Shown here: positions 1-5,437 of the stretch, one piece after another
How positions within the stretch are numbered: position 1 is the first letter of the stretch
Layout: every line of letters starts with the position of its first letter
From: Symbiobacteriaceae bacterium
GTDB taxonomy: Bacteria; Bacillota; JAAYKD01; WRDA01
NCBI GenBank assembly: GCA_009783675.1
Contig: WRDA01000111.1
Coordinates: 1 to 5,437, forward strand
Length of the DNA stretch: 5,437 bases
Reading direction: 5' to 3'
Made by a program: the position numbers and the translations under genes
The notes under the pieces: model-generated
Told to the model about the DNA's origin: nothing
Database searches by the model: none
What the model saw: the letters and a program-made list of their open reading frames with translations, nothing else

Positions 1-183
1 GCAGGATTGGAAACCGGTGATTACTACTTCCGACTAAGCGAACGCATCCCTGCTCAGGTTGGCAACTGGAAGTATGATTCCCATGTCTACTACATCAAGA
101 TCGCCGTGACCGATATCGAGGGCAAGGGTGAAGCGAAAGCCGAAGTCGTGGAGACCTGGGTTCCCAACTTCACCAATGGCTAT
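1..183 (+). other. C-terminal part of pilin isopeptide domain (repeat A, truncated by window edge)
   Basis: Residues 1-61 contain the YYFRLSE strand with candidate catalytic Glu14. They also contain the aromatic W-x-YD turn and the closing NFTNGY strand with candidate bond-forming Asn59. The Lys-bearing first strand lies upstream of the window. The order of elements matches the second halves of the two complete repeats that follow. Confidence 0.75.
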
Positions 184-1635
184 ACCGGTAACACCGCTGG
201 GGTTAAAATCCCTATCAACAAGCAGATTAGCGGAAACTATCCGGGAGCAGCTCTGACTTATACCTTCAACGCGACCCAGGTGCGCGCCATGGGTGGAGAC
301 GTGGTCGTACCCAGTGGCATCAGGAGTTCGACAGTCATCACCGGTGCAGGCTCCGGGGAGATCGATCTGGCTGGCCTCTTCCTCAACAGCGCCAGCCCCT
401 GTCATTATTACTTCAGAATCAGCGAAACCGCAAGCAATAGCAACGGCTGGACCTACGACCGAACTGCCTACTGGATCGAGGTTACTCTGGAAGACGAAGT
501 GGGACTGGTCAGTGCAGAGATCACCAGTGTTTGGTACTCTAATGGCGCTGTCTATAACGGCTCTGGTCGACCCCTTGCCGATGCCTGGCCCCTACGCTTC
601 AGCAACAGCTACTCCCCTGAAGCTGCAGCCGCAACCCTCAAAGGAAATAAAGTCATCCAGGGCGAGTATTCAGGTACCCCTCTGACTTTCACTTTCAATG
701 CAGTGCAGGTAACAGCCTTAAACAGCACCATCGAAGTTCCTGCCGGACTGAGTGGTTCAGCCAGTGTCAATGGCGAAGGCTCCTTCAGCATCATCATCAA
801 CAACCTAAAACAGAGCAGCAGTCCTTACTTCTTCCTGATTACGGAAAACTCAGGCAGCGAACGTGGCTGGAGTTATGACACACATCAATATTGGCTTAGG
901 GTCGATGTCAGCGATAACGGTGCAGGTTTCGCAGTGGCAACCATCAGTGAGGAATCCGGCAGTGCAACCTTCACTAACAGCTACCAGCCACCTGTTAATC
1001 CTTACAATCCGCCTCCGGGAGCGACCACGACGACAGATCCAATAACCACGCCGAGTTCTACACCCTCGACTCCTGGCAATGAGGACGAGGACACGGAGCA
1101 AGCCTCCGAACCCGGATCGCAGCCCACCTCCAACGGCGGAGAGGATGAAGAGAGTGAGCAAACAACCGAAAGAACTACTGAACCTTCCAGCGAGCGACTG
1201 ACCGAAGCAGAGACGCCCTCAGATATAGTCTTCGAAGAAGGATCGACGCCACAGAGTAATACGAGCATAGATCTTGACGCCAAGCAGGACGATCCTGACA
1301 CCCCGGGTGGCAGAAATCCTATGGCGCCTCCGGTTCCTTCTCTTGCCACCAGTACCCTTACTCCGATGATAGATGGCGAGTTTATATTCTTCATGGAGTT
1401 CGGAGAAGATGGAGTTCCTCTGGGTCAGTGGCACTGGCAGGATGACGATGACGGTGGCATGTGGTTCTTCGATGAGTTCATTCCTCTGGCAGGATTGACT
1501 CCTCCGGACAGAGAACTTCCCTCCACCGGGCAAATGCCGGTTATGCATATGATGTTTATCCTCTGGGGCATGTTGCTATTACTAGCCGGTGTTGCCCTGG
1601 AGTATCATGGCAGACTTAGGTTTCGCGGCAGATAA
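1..1635 (+). CDS. LPXTG-anchored surface protein with tandem pilin isopeptide-linkage (FctA/Spy0128-like) domains, 5' partial
   Basis: The reading frame is open from the first base, so the N-terminus and signal peptide lie outside the window. A TTG at nt 7 falls inside a domain strand and is not a credible start. Numbering codons from nt 1, residues 1-61 are the end of one beta-sandwich domain, about 62-205 and 206-328 are two full repeats, about 331-440 are a Thr/Ser/Pro/Glu-rich stalk, about 455-500 are an acidic aromatic module, and 506-510 are LPSTG. A hydrophobic helix and an RLRFRGR tail follow. The repeats share an LT(Y/F)TFNA strand, a Y-F-x-I-(S/T)-E strand, a GW-(T/S)-YD turn and a closing F-(S/T)-NSY. 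This is the pattern of the streptococcal pilin isopeptide-linkage family, whose domains form intramolecular Lys-Asn bonds. By inference it is sortase-anchored to peptidoglycan and serves as an adhesin or pilus subunit. No sortase gene is in view. A Cna-B protein was considered, but the repeats fit FctA better. Confidence 0.9.
   Translation, partial: AGLETGDYYFRLSERIPAQVGNWKYDSHVYYIKIAVTDIEGKGEAKAEVVETWVPNFTNGYTGNTAGVKIPINKQISGNYPGAALTYTFNATQVRAMGGDVVVPSGIRSSTVITGAGSGEIDLAGLFLNSASPCHYYFRISETASNSNGWTYDRTAYWIEVTLEDEVGLVSAEITSVWYSNGAVYNGSGRPLADAWPLRFSNSYSPEAAAATLKGNKVIQGEYSGTPLTFTFNAVQVTALNSTIEVPAGLSGSASVNGEGSFSIIINNLKQSSSPYFFLITENSGSERGWSYDTHQYWLRVDVSDNGAGFAVATISEESGSATFTNSYQPPVNPYNPPPGATTTTDPITTPSSTPSTPGNEDEDTEQASEPGSQPTSNGGEDEESEQTTERTTEPSSERLTEAETPSDIVFEEGSTPQSNTSIDLDAKQDDPDTPGGRNPMAPPVPSLATSTLTPMIDGEFIFFMEFGEDGVPLGQWHWQDDDDGGMWFFDEFIPLAGLTPPDRELPSTGQMPVMHMMFILWGMLLLLAGVALEYHGRLRFRGR
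184..615 (+). other. Complete pilin isopeptide-linkage domain (repeat B)
   Basis: Candidate isopeptide residues are Lys74 (nt 220-222, in NKQISG), catalytic Glu142 (in YYFRISE) and Asn202 (in FSNSY). The Lys-to-Asn distance is 128 residues, comparable to the Spy0128 domains of this family. A longer loop before FSNSY (about residues 178-196) is absent from repeat C. The assignment rests on motif alignment by eye. Confidence 0.75.
616..984 (+). other. Complete pilin isopeptide-linkage domain (repeat C)
   Basis: Candidate isopeptide residues are Lys217 (in NKVIQG), Glu282 (in YFFLITE) and Asn326 (in FTNSY). The strand LTFTFNAVQV aligns with LTYTFNATQV of repeat B. The domain ends in the proline-rich PPVNPYNPPPG hinge that opens the stalk. 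Confidence 0.75.
988..1320 (+). other. Low-complexity Thr/Ser/Pro/Glu-rich cell-wall stalk
   Basis: About 110 residues rich in Thr, Ser, Pro, Glu and Asp follow the last folded domain, starting with a poly-Pro/Thr stretch and becoming strongly acidic. Such segments usually span the peptidoglycan in LPXTG proteins and hold the folded domains away from the wall. No exact short-period repeat is evident. Confidence 0.8.
1360..1500 (+). other. Acidic aromatic module preceding the sorting signal
   Basis: Residues of about 454-500 read as a compact unit: FGEDG-VPLG, then QWHWQ, a run of four Asp, MWFFDEF and IPLAG. It differs sharply from the low-complexity stalk before it. From memory, similar 'GxPLGxWHWD...WxFDE..PLG' segments sit just before LPXTG in other clostridial surface proteins. 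Its function is unknown to me. It may be a small membrane-proximal fold or a sortase-recognition aid. Confidence 0.6.
1516..1632 (+). other. LPXTG cell-wall sorting signal
   Basis: LPSTG (nt 1516-1530) is followed by a short spacer, a hydrophobic segment of about 19 residues (FILWGMLLLLAGVAL core) and a basic tail, RLRFRGR. This is the complete three-part signal for sortase. Cleavage is expected between Thr and Gly, with attachment to the peptidoglycan cross-bridge or to another pilin. Confidence 0.95.
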
Positions 1636-1672
1636 GCAGTAAGCCAAAAACCAGCAGCCTCTAACCTGCATA

Positions 1673-1702
1673 AAACCCCTCAGCTGTTTAGCCGAGGGGT
1701 TT
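1673..1702. terminator. Bidirectional intrinsic terminator between convergent genes
   Basis: A perfect 9-bp stem pairs 1673-1681 (AAACCCCTC) with 1694-1702 (GAGGGGTTT). After one A-C mismatch, three further pairs close a GTTT loop. The right-hand side ends in TTT followed by CGCTT on the plus strand. The minus-strand transcript ends in TTTTA. It lies between the stops of the surface-protein gene (1635) and the minus-strand stalk-domain gene (1737), so it can serve both. Confidence 0.88.
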
Positions 1703-1736
1703 CGCTTAACCAGAGGAGCTGGAAATGGAGTTTTCT

Positions 1737-2552
1737 TTACTGCATTCTTCCTGCGATATCGATGACGACCTGTCCTTCGAAGACATACGCATCATAGCCG
1801 CTGACTACCATACGGAAGAAGGTCAAGGGAACATAGGTCTGTCCGCCGATGAGTTCAGGAGCAGCGCCGAGTTCGATGGGAGCCATTCTGCCGACTGTGT
1901 AGTAATCTCTGCCGATGAAGCAGTTGATCGCCACGCCCAGGCGGATACCCTGGATCACATCATCCCACTTGACCTCGAAGCCCAGAGCTTCGGCGATGGC
2001 ACGCAAGGGAACCATTACCTCACCACCCATGATGATGGGAGCAGAAGCTTCGATGATCTCGTCCAAGACTACGATTTCGCCATTTAGGAGGGTGAACGAA
2101 GCTAGTTCTTCGGGGCTGAGCTGATGAATAGGGGGTACGGCTGTTACTACTGTGCCGCCAAAGAGGCCTTCCAGTTCGCCGGGTTGAAACTGATAGATAG
2201 GATGGGCAGGGGTCTCATAGAGGATGACGATCTGCTCGGGAGTCGTCTGGGGGGGCAGGCTACGGGTGCTGATGGAGTAGGAGACGATCAGGTTACGACC
2301 ATCGAGGAGTTCTGCCAGGGTCTGACCCTCGACTAAACGCTCTCTGGCATCGGTGCCATCTTCGAAGATGATGATGCAGTCGTCGTTGACATGAATTACC
2401 AGTTCGCCGTCTCTGCTGATCATGGTCAATACTCTCTCGGTATTGAGAATGTCAAAACGGTCATTTTTCTCCACTACGGGGAGACCCTGGGCCATAACTA
2501 TCGTACTCAGACTGAGCACTAACGCCATCACTAAAGCAAATACCTTTTTCAT
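1737..2552 (-). CDS. Secreted stalk-domain (copper amine oxidase N-terminal-like) protein
   Basis: The protein has 271 residues. The start at 2552 was chosen because it gives MKKVFALVMALVLSLSTIVMA, a textbook signal peptide with likely cleavage after Ala21. It is also preceded by AAAGGAAG at a 6-nt spacing. The frame extends 25 codons upstream, but that stretch is basic and polar with no ribosome site. Residues of about 33-117 form a beta-rich N-terminal region without an assigned family, ending in PPQTTPEQIVILYE. Residues of about 155-271 match the Cu_amine_oxidN1/stalk domain (PF07833), with the hallmark VPLRAIAEALGFEV-W at 181-196 and the second TYVPL at 239-243. Despite the historical name, this domain has no amine oxidase activity by itself. 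It is generally taken as an extracytoplasmic binding or structural module. There is no lipobox, S-layer domain or LPXTG, so it is probably released or loosely wall-associated. It is transcribed alone, divergently from the ABC operon. Confidence 0.92.
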   Translation of the reverse strand: MKKVFALVMALVLSLSTIVMAQGLPVVEKNDRFDILNTERVLTMISRDGELVIHVNDDCIIIFEDGTDARERLVEGQTLAELLDGRNLIVSYSISTRSLPPQTTPEQIVILYETPAHPIYQFQPGELEGLFGGTVVTAVPPIHQLSPEELASFTLLNGEIVVLDEIIEASAPIIMGGEVMVPLRAIAEALGFEVKWDDVIQGIRLGVAINCFIGRDYYTVGRMAPIELGAAPELIGGQTYVPLTFFRMVVSGYDAYVFEGQVVIDIAGRMQ

Positions 2553-2558
2553 TCTAAT

Positions 2559-2566
2559 CTTCCTTT
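2559..2566 (-). promoter_or_regulatory. Ribosome binding site that fixes the start of the stalk-domain gene
   Basis: The minus strand reads AAAGGAAG six bases before the ATG at 2552-2550. No comparable site precedes the in-frame ATG codons farther upstream near 2627, and this choice places the signal peptide at the N-terminus. Confidence 0.8.
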
Positions 2567-2648
2567 CGTTATTCCTTGGCAAGTTCGCCTTGCATTGCTT
2601 ACGTTCTCTTAGACGCCACATCATCAATAAAGTTCCCGGGGTCTAATC

Positions 2649-2690
2649 TGGTCACATAATGGTCATAAAGACAGCCTTGACCATATGGTC
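2649..2690. promoter_or_regulatory. Putative operator: cluster of four GGTC(A) half-sites
   Basis: Half-sites occur at 2649-2654 (TGGTCA), 2659-2665 (ATGGTCA), 2678-2684 (TGACCAT, inverted) and 2685-2690 (ATGGTC). The first two are direct repeats 11 bp apart, about one helical turn. The last two form a perfect 12-bp palindrome, GACCATATGGTC (2679-2690). The second and third form a 7-bp inverted repeat with a 12-bp spacer. The palindrome overlaps the -35 box of the ABC operon promoter, as expected for repression by a dimeric regulator. No regulator gene is in the window, so its identity is unknown. Confidence 0.6.
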
Positions 2691-2706
2691 CCGACAACGT
2701 TATAAT
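2677..2706 (+). promoter_or_regulatory. Sigma-A type promoter of the ABC transporter operon
   Basis: A -35 box TTGACC (2677-2682) and a perfect -10 box TATAAT (2701-2706) are separated by 18 bp. Transcription should begin near 2713, leaving a leader of about 40 nt before the ATPase start, too short for a riboswitch. One mismatch from consensus suggests a strong basal promoter that would need repression, which fits the overlapping operator. Confidence 0.82.
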
Positions 2707-2736
2707 GCGTTGGATCACATAAGTACATCCGTAAAT

Positions 2737-2744
2737 GGGAAGGG
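2737..2744 (+). promoter_or_regulatory. Ribosome binding site that fixes the ATPase start
   Basis: GGGAAGGG lies 8 nt before the ATG at 2753. The alternative ATG at 2735 overlaps this purine run and has no ribosome site of its own, so 2753 is preferred. Confidence 0.75.
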
Positions 2745-2752
2745 TCTATACG

Positions 2753-3457
2753 ATGAGCGTCATCCTCGAAGCCAGAGATATTACCAAGGACTATATCATG
2801 GGCGAAGTAACAGTCTCCGCCGTCAAAAAGATCAGCTTCGAGTTGTATGAAGGTGAGTTCGTCGTCATCCTCGGCCCCAGCGGATCGGGCAAGAGCACCA
2901 TACTAAATATTATCGGCGGAATCGACACGGTTACCTCCGGAGAAGTCTTCTACCGAGGCCAGGCTATGCATGCGGCAACGGAGAAGAATCTGACCTCCTA
3001 TCGACGTAACTCCATCGGTTTCGTCTTTCAGTTTTATAATCTTATTCCCAACCTGACCGCCAGGGAGAACATCGCTCTGGCTGCTGAACTCTCACCTCAG
3101 CCAATTCCGCCCGATGAACTCCTGGAACGCATAGGGCTTAAAGATCGCGCCGATCACTTTCCCTCCAAGTTGTCCGGAGGAGAACAGCAACGCATCGCTA
3201 TCGCTCGTGCCGTAGCCAAAAATCCCGACCTGCTCCTTTGTGACGAACCGACGGGCGCCCTGGATTTCACTACCGGGATCCAGGTTCTACGCATCCTTAA
3301 GGATTTCAACATTCAGTATGGTAAGACGGTAGTCATCATCACTCATAATGCCGGCATCGCCAATATCGCCAACCGTGTCTTCTATATCCGGGACGGGCTC
3401 ATCGACCGCCTGGTTATCAACGAGAAACCGGCATCTCCGGAAGAGGTGAGCTGGTGA
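2753..3457 (+). CDS. ABC transporter ATP-binding protein, MacB/LolD/FtsE-type
   Basis: This 234-residue protein is a complete nucleotide-binding subunit that hydrolyses ATP on the cytoplasmic face to drive the partner permease encoded next. Visible motifs are Walker A GPSGSGKST (41-49), the Q-loop VFQ with Gln93, the ABC signature LSGGEQQR (140-147), Walker B LLLCDEP (160-166) with catalytic Glu165, the D-loop GALD (168-171) and the H-loop His198 in IITHN. The combination 'DEPTGALD' with a short C-terminus is typical of ATPases that pair with FtsX-like permeases (MacB, LolD, YtrE, BceA). All catalytic residues are intact and the length is normal. Start 2753 has a good ribosome site. The stop overlaps the permease start by 4 nt, implying translational coupling. 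The substrate cannot be told from this subunit. Confidence 0.97.
   Translation: MSVILEARDITKDYIMGEVTVSAVKKISFELYEGEFVVILGPSGSGKSTILNIIGGIDTVTSGEVFYRGQAMHAATEKNLTSYRRNSIGFVFQFYNLIPNLTARENIALAAELSPQPIPPDELLERIGLKDRADHFPSKLSGGEQQRIAIARAVAKNPDLLLCDEPTGALDFTTGIQVLRILKDFNIQYGKTVVIITHNAGIANIANRVFYIRDGLIDRLVINEKPASPEEVSW
3439..3450 (+). promoter_or_regulatory. Ribosome binding site inside the ATPase gene for the permease
   Basis: The purine-rich GGAAGAGGTGAG in the last codons of the ATPase gene lies just before the GTG at 3454. It supports the GTG start and the 4-nt GTGA overlap between the two genes. Confidence 0.7.
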
Positions 3458-5437
3458 TCGCCCTCCTGCTGCGCAAGATTCTGCGTTCCATGTGGGAGAG
3501 TCGCCGGGCTTATCTGGCTTGTGTCATCGTCATCGGCATCGGCATCATGATCTTCATTGCACTCTCCAGTGTTTCCATCAGCCTGCGAAATGCCGTCAAC
3601 ATTTTCTATGACGATTGTCGCCTGGCTGATGTCTTCGCCGGAGTAAGAGCGATGCCTCGCAGCAGTGTCAGCGCCTTGGAGAGAGTCGAAGGAGTCGATC
3701 TCGCCGCCCCACGCCTGGCTCTCGACGTCAGAGTCCTCACTGAGCGCAGTGATAAAGTGGTCACCCTGCGCTTGATGGGTAGTCTACCAGACCAGGAAGT
3801 AGCTTTAAACGATTATATCCATATCGGCTCTCCCATCAGGGATCTGCAGGACATCCTCTTAGATCCCGATTTCATCGAGGCTCATCACTTAGCCATCGGA
3901 GACACCCTGGAGACGATCATCGGGGGGGCCCGCACCTATTTTCGCATCTGCGGTATCGTCCAGAGTCCGGAGTATATCTATATCATCCCCAGCGCCAAAA
4001 CCATTTTGCCCGATTCCGAGAGCTTCGGTTACGCCTTCGTCCACAATCTGACTCTGGAAACCACCAGTGGCAATGTGGGCTTAATCAACGAGCTGGGTTT
4101 CTCCCTGCAGGATGGCTATAGTTTCATCGATATCAAAGACGAACTGGAGGGCGCGCTGAAACCCTATGGCCTGGTCTCTCTTTATGAACGCAAGGATCAG
4201 GTCAGTTATATGATGACCGACATCGAGTTGAAGACTGTCGCCGCCGTCTCCCGTATCATGCCAACCTTCTTTCTGAGTATCGCCAGTGCGGTGCTTTATA
4301 TCATGCTACGACGCATCGTCGAACAGGAGCGGGTGATCATCGGCACCCTCAAGGCCTTTGGCTTTGCCGACCGGATCATCCTCGCCTGTTATATCCTTTA
4401 TGGGACCATCTGTGGCCTGTTTGGCGGCCTATTCGGCGCCATCCTTAGTTTTCCCATGTCACGCCTCTACTACTATATGCTGCTACTGTTTTATAATATC
4501 CCCGAAGTAGCCATGCACATCAACCCTCTCTTCTTCTTCCAGGGTATCCTCCTCTCCATCGGCATCTCTTCAATTGCCGCCTTCTTCGGAGTGCGGGGGG
4601 TACTCCATCTGCGACCAGCGGAATCCATGCGCCCGGCAGCTCCGACTTCGATCAAAGAAAGCTTTCTGGATCGCAGCCGCCTGCTGAAAGCCGCTCTCAC
4701 CTCCCGGGGCATGATGTCCTTTCGCTATCTGCGCCGCAACAAGGTGCGAGCCGGTTTCATCATGCTGAGCATGGCTCTCTGTAGCGCCATGATGACCGTA
4801 GTCTTTTCCATGAATCTGATGATCGACCAGATTATGCTGGCCCAGATGGAGCGTGCTCAGGTCTATGATTACCAGATCTCTCTGCATCGTCCCACCGGAT
4901 ATACGGCGGTGGTCAACAGCATCGGGAGCTTGGAGGGTGTACGGGAGGCGGAGGGTATCTTCGAACTGCCAACTGCTCTAATCTACGAAAATGTTCGCAA
5001 AGGGGTCATGCTCATCGGAGTGCCTGAGGGATCCCAGCTTTACCATATAATAGATGATGATTACCGTCGCTATCTGCCACCTCAGAATGGTTTGTTGCTC
5101 AACCAGGGTCTGGCCGACAAGCTGGGAATCAAAGAGGGCGACCTGTTGGAGCTGGATAGCCCCCTGCTCAGTGAAAGCATCTACCTGCCGGTCATCAGGA
5201 TTATCTCCCAGCCTTTCGGCAACAGTGGCTACATGGAGCTGAATGCCCTCTGTCAGCGTATCGGCATCGACAGCGCAGCGACCACCATCGTCTTTAATGC
5301 CGATCCCTCCGAGAAGGCTGCGATGATCGTCGAACTCTTAGACGCCAGGAATGTAGCGGTTTTCGAGGATAAGGCAGGTATCCTCCAGGGCTATAAGGAT
5401 ATGATGGCTCCTTTTCGCTTCCTCTTCATCGTCTTCA
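3454..5437 (+). CDS. Two-unit FtsX-family ABC transporter permease, 3' partial
   Basis: The frame is open from GTG 3454 to the window end (661 codons plus one base), and the C-terminus is missing. Predicted topology is TM1 at about 20-39, a large extracytoplasmic domain at about 40-265, TM2 at about 268-286, TM3 at about 306-334 and TM4 at about 360-381. A cytoplasmic linker follows, then a second unit begins with TM5 at about 434-453 and a second extracytoplasmic domain at about 455-650. A further helix is just starting at the edge. The FtsX hallmark is EQERVIIGTLKAFGF (290-304) after TM2. Each extracytoplasmic domain shows MacB-PCD-like elements, including L-x-IGD-x-L-E (146-153) and LNQGLADKLGIKEGD (549-563). 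This is the duplicated FtsX layout, with eight helices and about 780-800 residues expected in full. With the upstream ATPase it should form a mechanotransmission-type ABC complex. The substrate is unknown. GTG was chosen as start because of the ribosome site and the overlap. An internal ATG at 3490 would still retain TM1. Confidence 0.94.
   Translation, partial: MIALLLRKILRSMWESRRAYLACVIVIGIGIMIFIALSSVSISLRNAVNIFYDDCRLADVFAGVRAMPRSSVSALERVEGVDLAAPRLALDVRVLTERSDKVVTLRLMGSLPDQEVALNDYIHIGSPIRDLQDILLDPDFIEAHHLAIGDTLETIIGGARTYFRICGIVQSPEYIYIIPSAKTILPDSESFGYAFVHNLTLETTSGNVGLINELGFSLQDGYSFIDIKDELEGALKPYGLVSLYERKDQVSYMMTDIELKTVAAVSRIMPTFFLSIASAVLYIMLRRIVEQERVIIGTLKAFGFADRIILACYILYGTICGLFGGLFGAILSFPMSRLYYYMLLLFYNIPEVAMHINPLFFFQGILLSIGISSIAAFFGVRGVLHLRPAESMRPAAPTSIKESFLDRSRLLKAALTSRGMMSFRYLRRNKVRAGFIMLSMALCSAMMTVVFSMNLMIDQIMLAQMERAQVYDYQISLHRPTGYTAVVNSIGSLEGVREAEGIFELPTALIYENVRKGVMLIGVPEGSQLYHIIDDDYRRYLPPQNGLLLNQGLADKLGIKEGDLLELDSPLLSESIYLPVIRIISQPFGNSGYMELNALCQRIGIDSAATTIVFNADPSEKAAMIVELLDARNVAVFEDKAGILQGYKDMMAPFRFLFIVF

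Noticed and set aside
1725..2336. Plus-strand open frames at 1725-2087, 1915-2124 and 2124-2336
   Set aside because: They lie antisense to the stalk-domain gene, have no domain character or good ribosome sites, and are shadows of its codon pattern.
2553..2627. Longer N-terminus for the stalk-domain protein starting at 2627
   Set aside because: The extra 25 residues are basic and polar, have no ribosome site, and would bury the signal peptide. The start at 2552 has both.
2591..2700. Minus-strand promoter for the stalk-domain gene
   Set aside because: A promoter must exist here, but no -35/-10 pair with acceptable spacing stood out on the minus strand, so none is called.
2735..2752. ATPase start at the upstream ATG 2735
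   Set aside because: It overlaps the ribosome binding purine run and adds six residues (MGRVYT) not typical of the family.
2707..2752. Riboswitch or attenuator in the ABC operon leader
   Set aside because: The leader is only about 40 nt and shows no hairpin or U-run.
3922..3928. Seven-G run in the permease gene and another at 2249-2255 in the stalk-domain gene as phase-variation tracts
   Set aside because: The runs are short, lie in mid-gene, encode ordinary Gly-Gly or Pro-Pro codons, and both frames are intact. Seven bases is weak evidence for slippage switching at this GC content.
4491..4887. Minus-strand open frames opposite the permease
   Set aside because: Their translations are low-complexity and Arg/His-rich, they have no ribosome sites, and they overlap the well-supported permease frame.

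Overview
The window looks like chromosomal DNA from a Gram-positive bacterium, most likely an anaerobic Clostridia-type Firmicute with moderate GC content. Two things point there. One is an LPXTG-anchored surface protein built from pilin isopeptide-linkage domains. The other is a secreted protein with a copper-amine-oxidase-N-terminal-like ('stalk') domain, a family abundant in Clostridia and Paenibacillaceae. No RNA genes, CRISPR arrays, insertion sequences or phage genes are visible.

Layout. (1) Nt 1-1635, plus strand: the 3' part of a surface adhesin or pilin-like gene, cut by the left window edge. It holds the end of one FctA/Spy0128-like domain and two complete ones, then a Thr/Ser/Pro/Glu-rich stalk, an acidic aromatic module, and an LPSTG sorting signal with membrane anchor and basic tail. 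(2) Nt 1636-1736: a convergent intergenic gap holding a strong hairpin that can terminate transcription from both sides. (3) Nt 1737-2552, minus strand: a secreted stalk-domain protein with a signal peptide. (4) Nt 2553-2752: a divergent intergenic region with a near-consensus sigma-70/sigma-A promoter facing right. Its -35 box lies inside a cluster of GGTCA half-sites that looks like a repressor operator. (5) Nt 2753-3457 and 3454-end, plus strand: a translationally coupled operon of an ABC ATPase of the MacB/LolD type and a large two-unit FtsX-family permease that runs off the right edge.

The ATPase and permease should form one membrane complex, probably a mechanotransmission-type (type VII) ABC system that extracts, exports or senses something at the cell surface. 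The surface protein and the stalk-domain protein both act outside the membrane. Apart from proximity, nothing in the sequence ties them to the transporter. The most unusual regulatory feature is the half-site cluster over the transporter promoter. The most interesting protein feature is the aromatic/acidic module directly before the sorting signal. I see no clearly new multi-gene system in this window.
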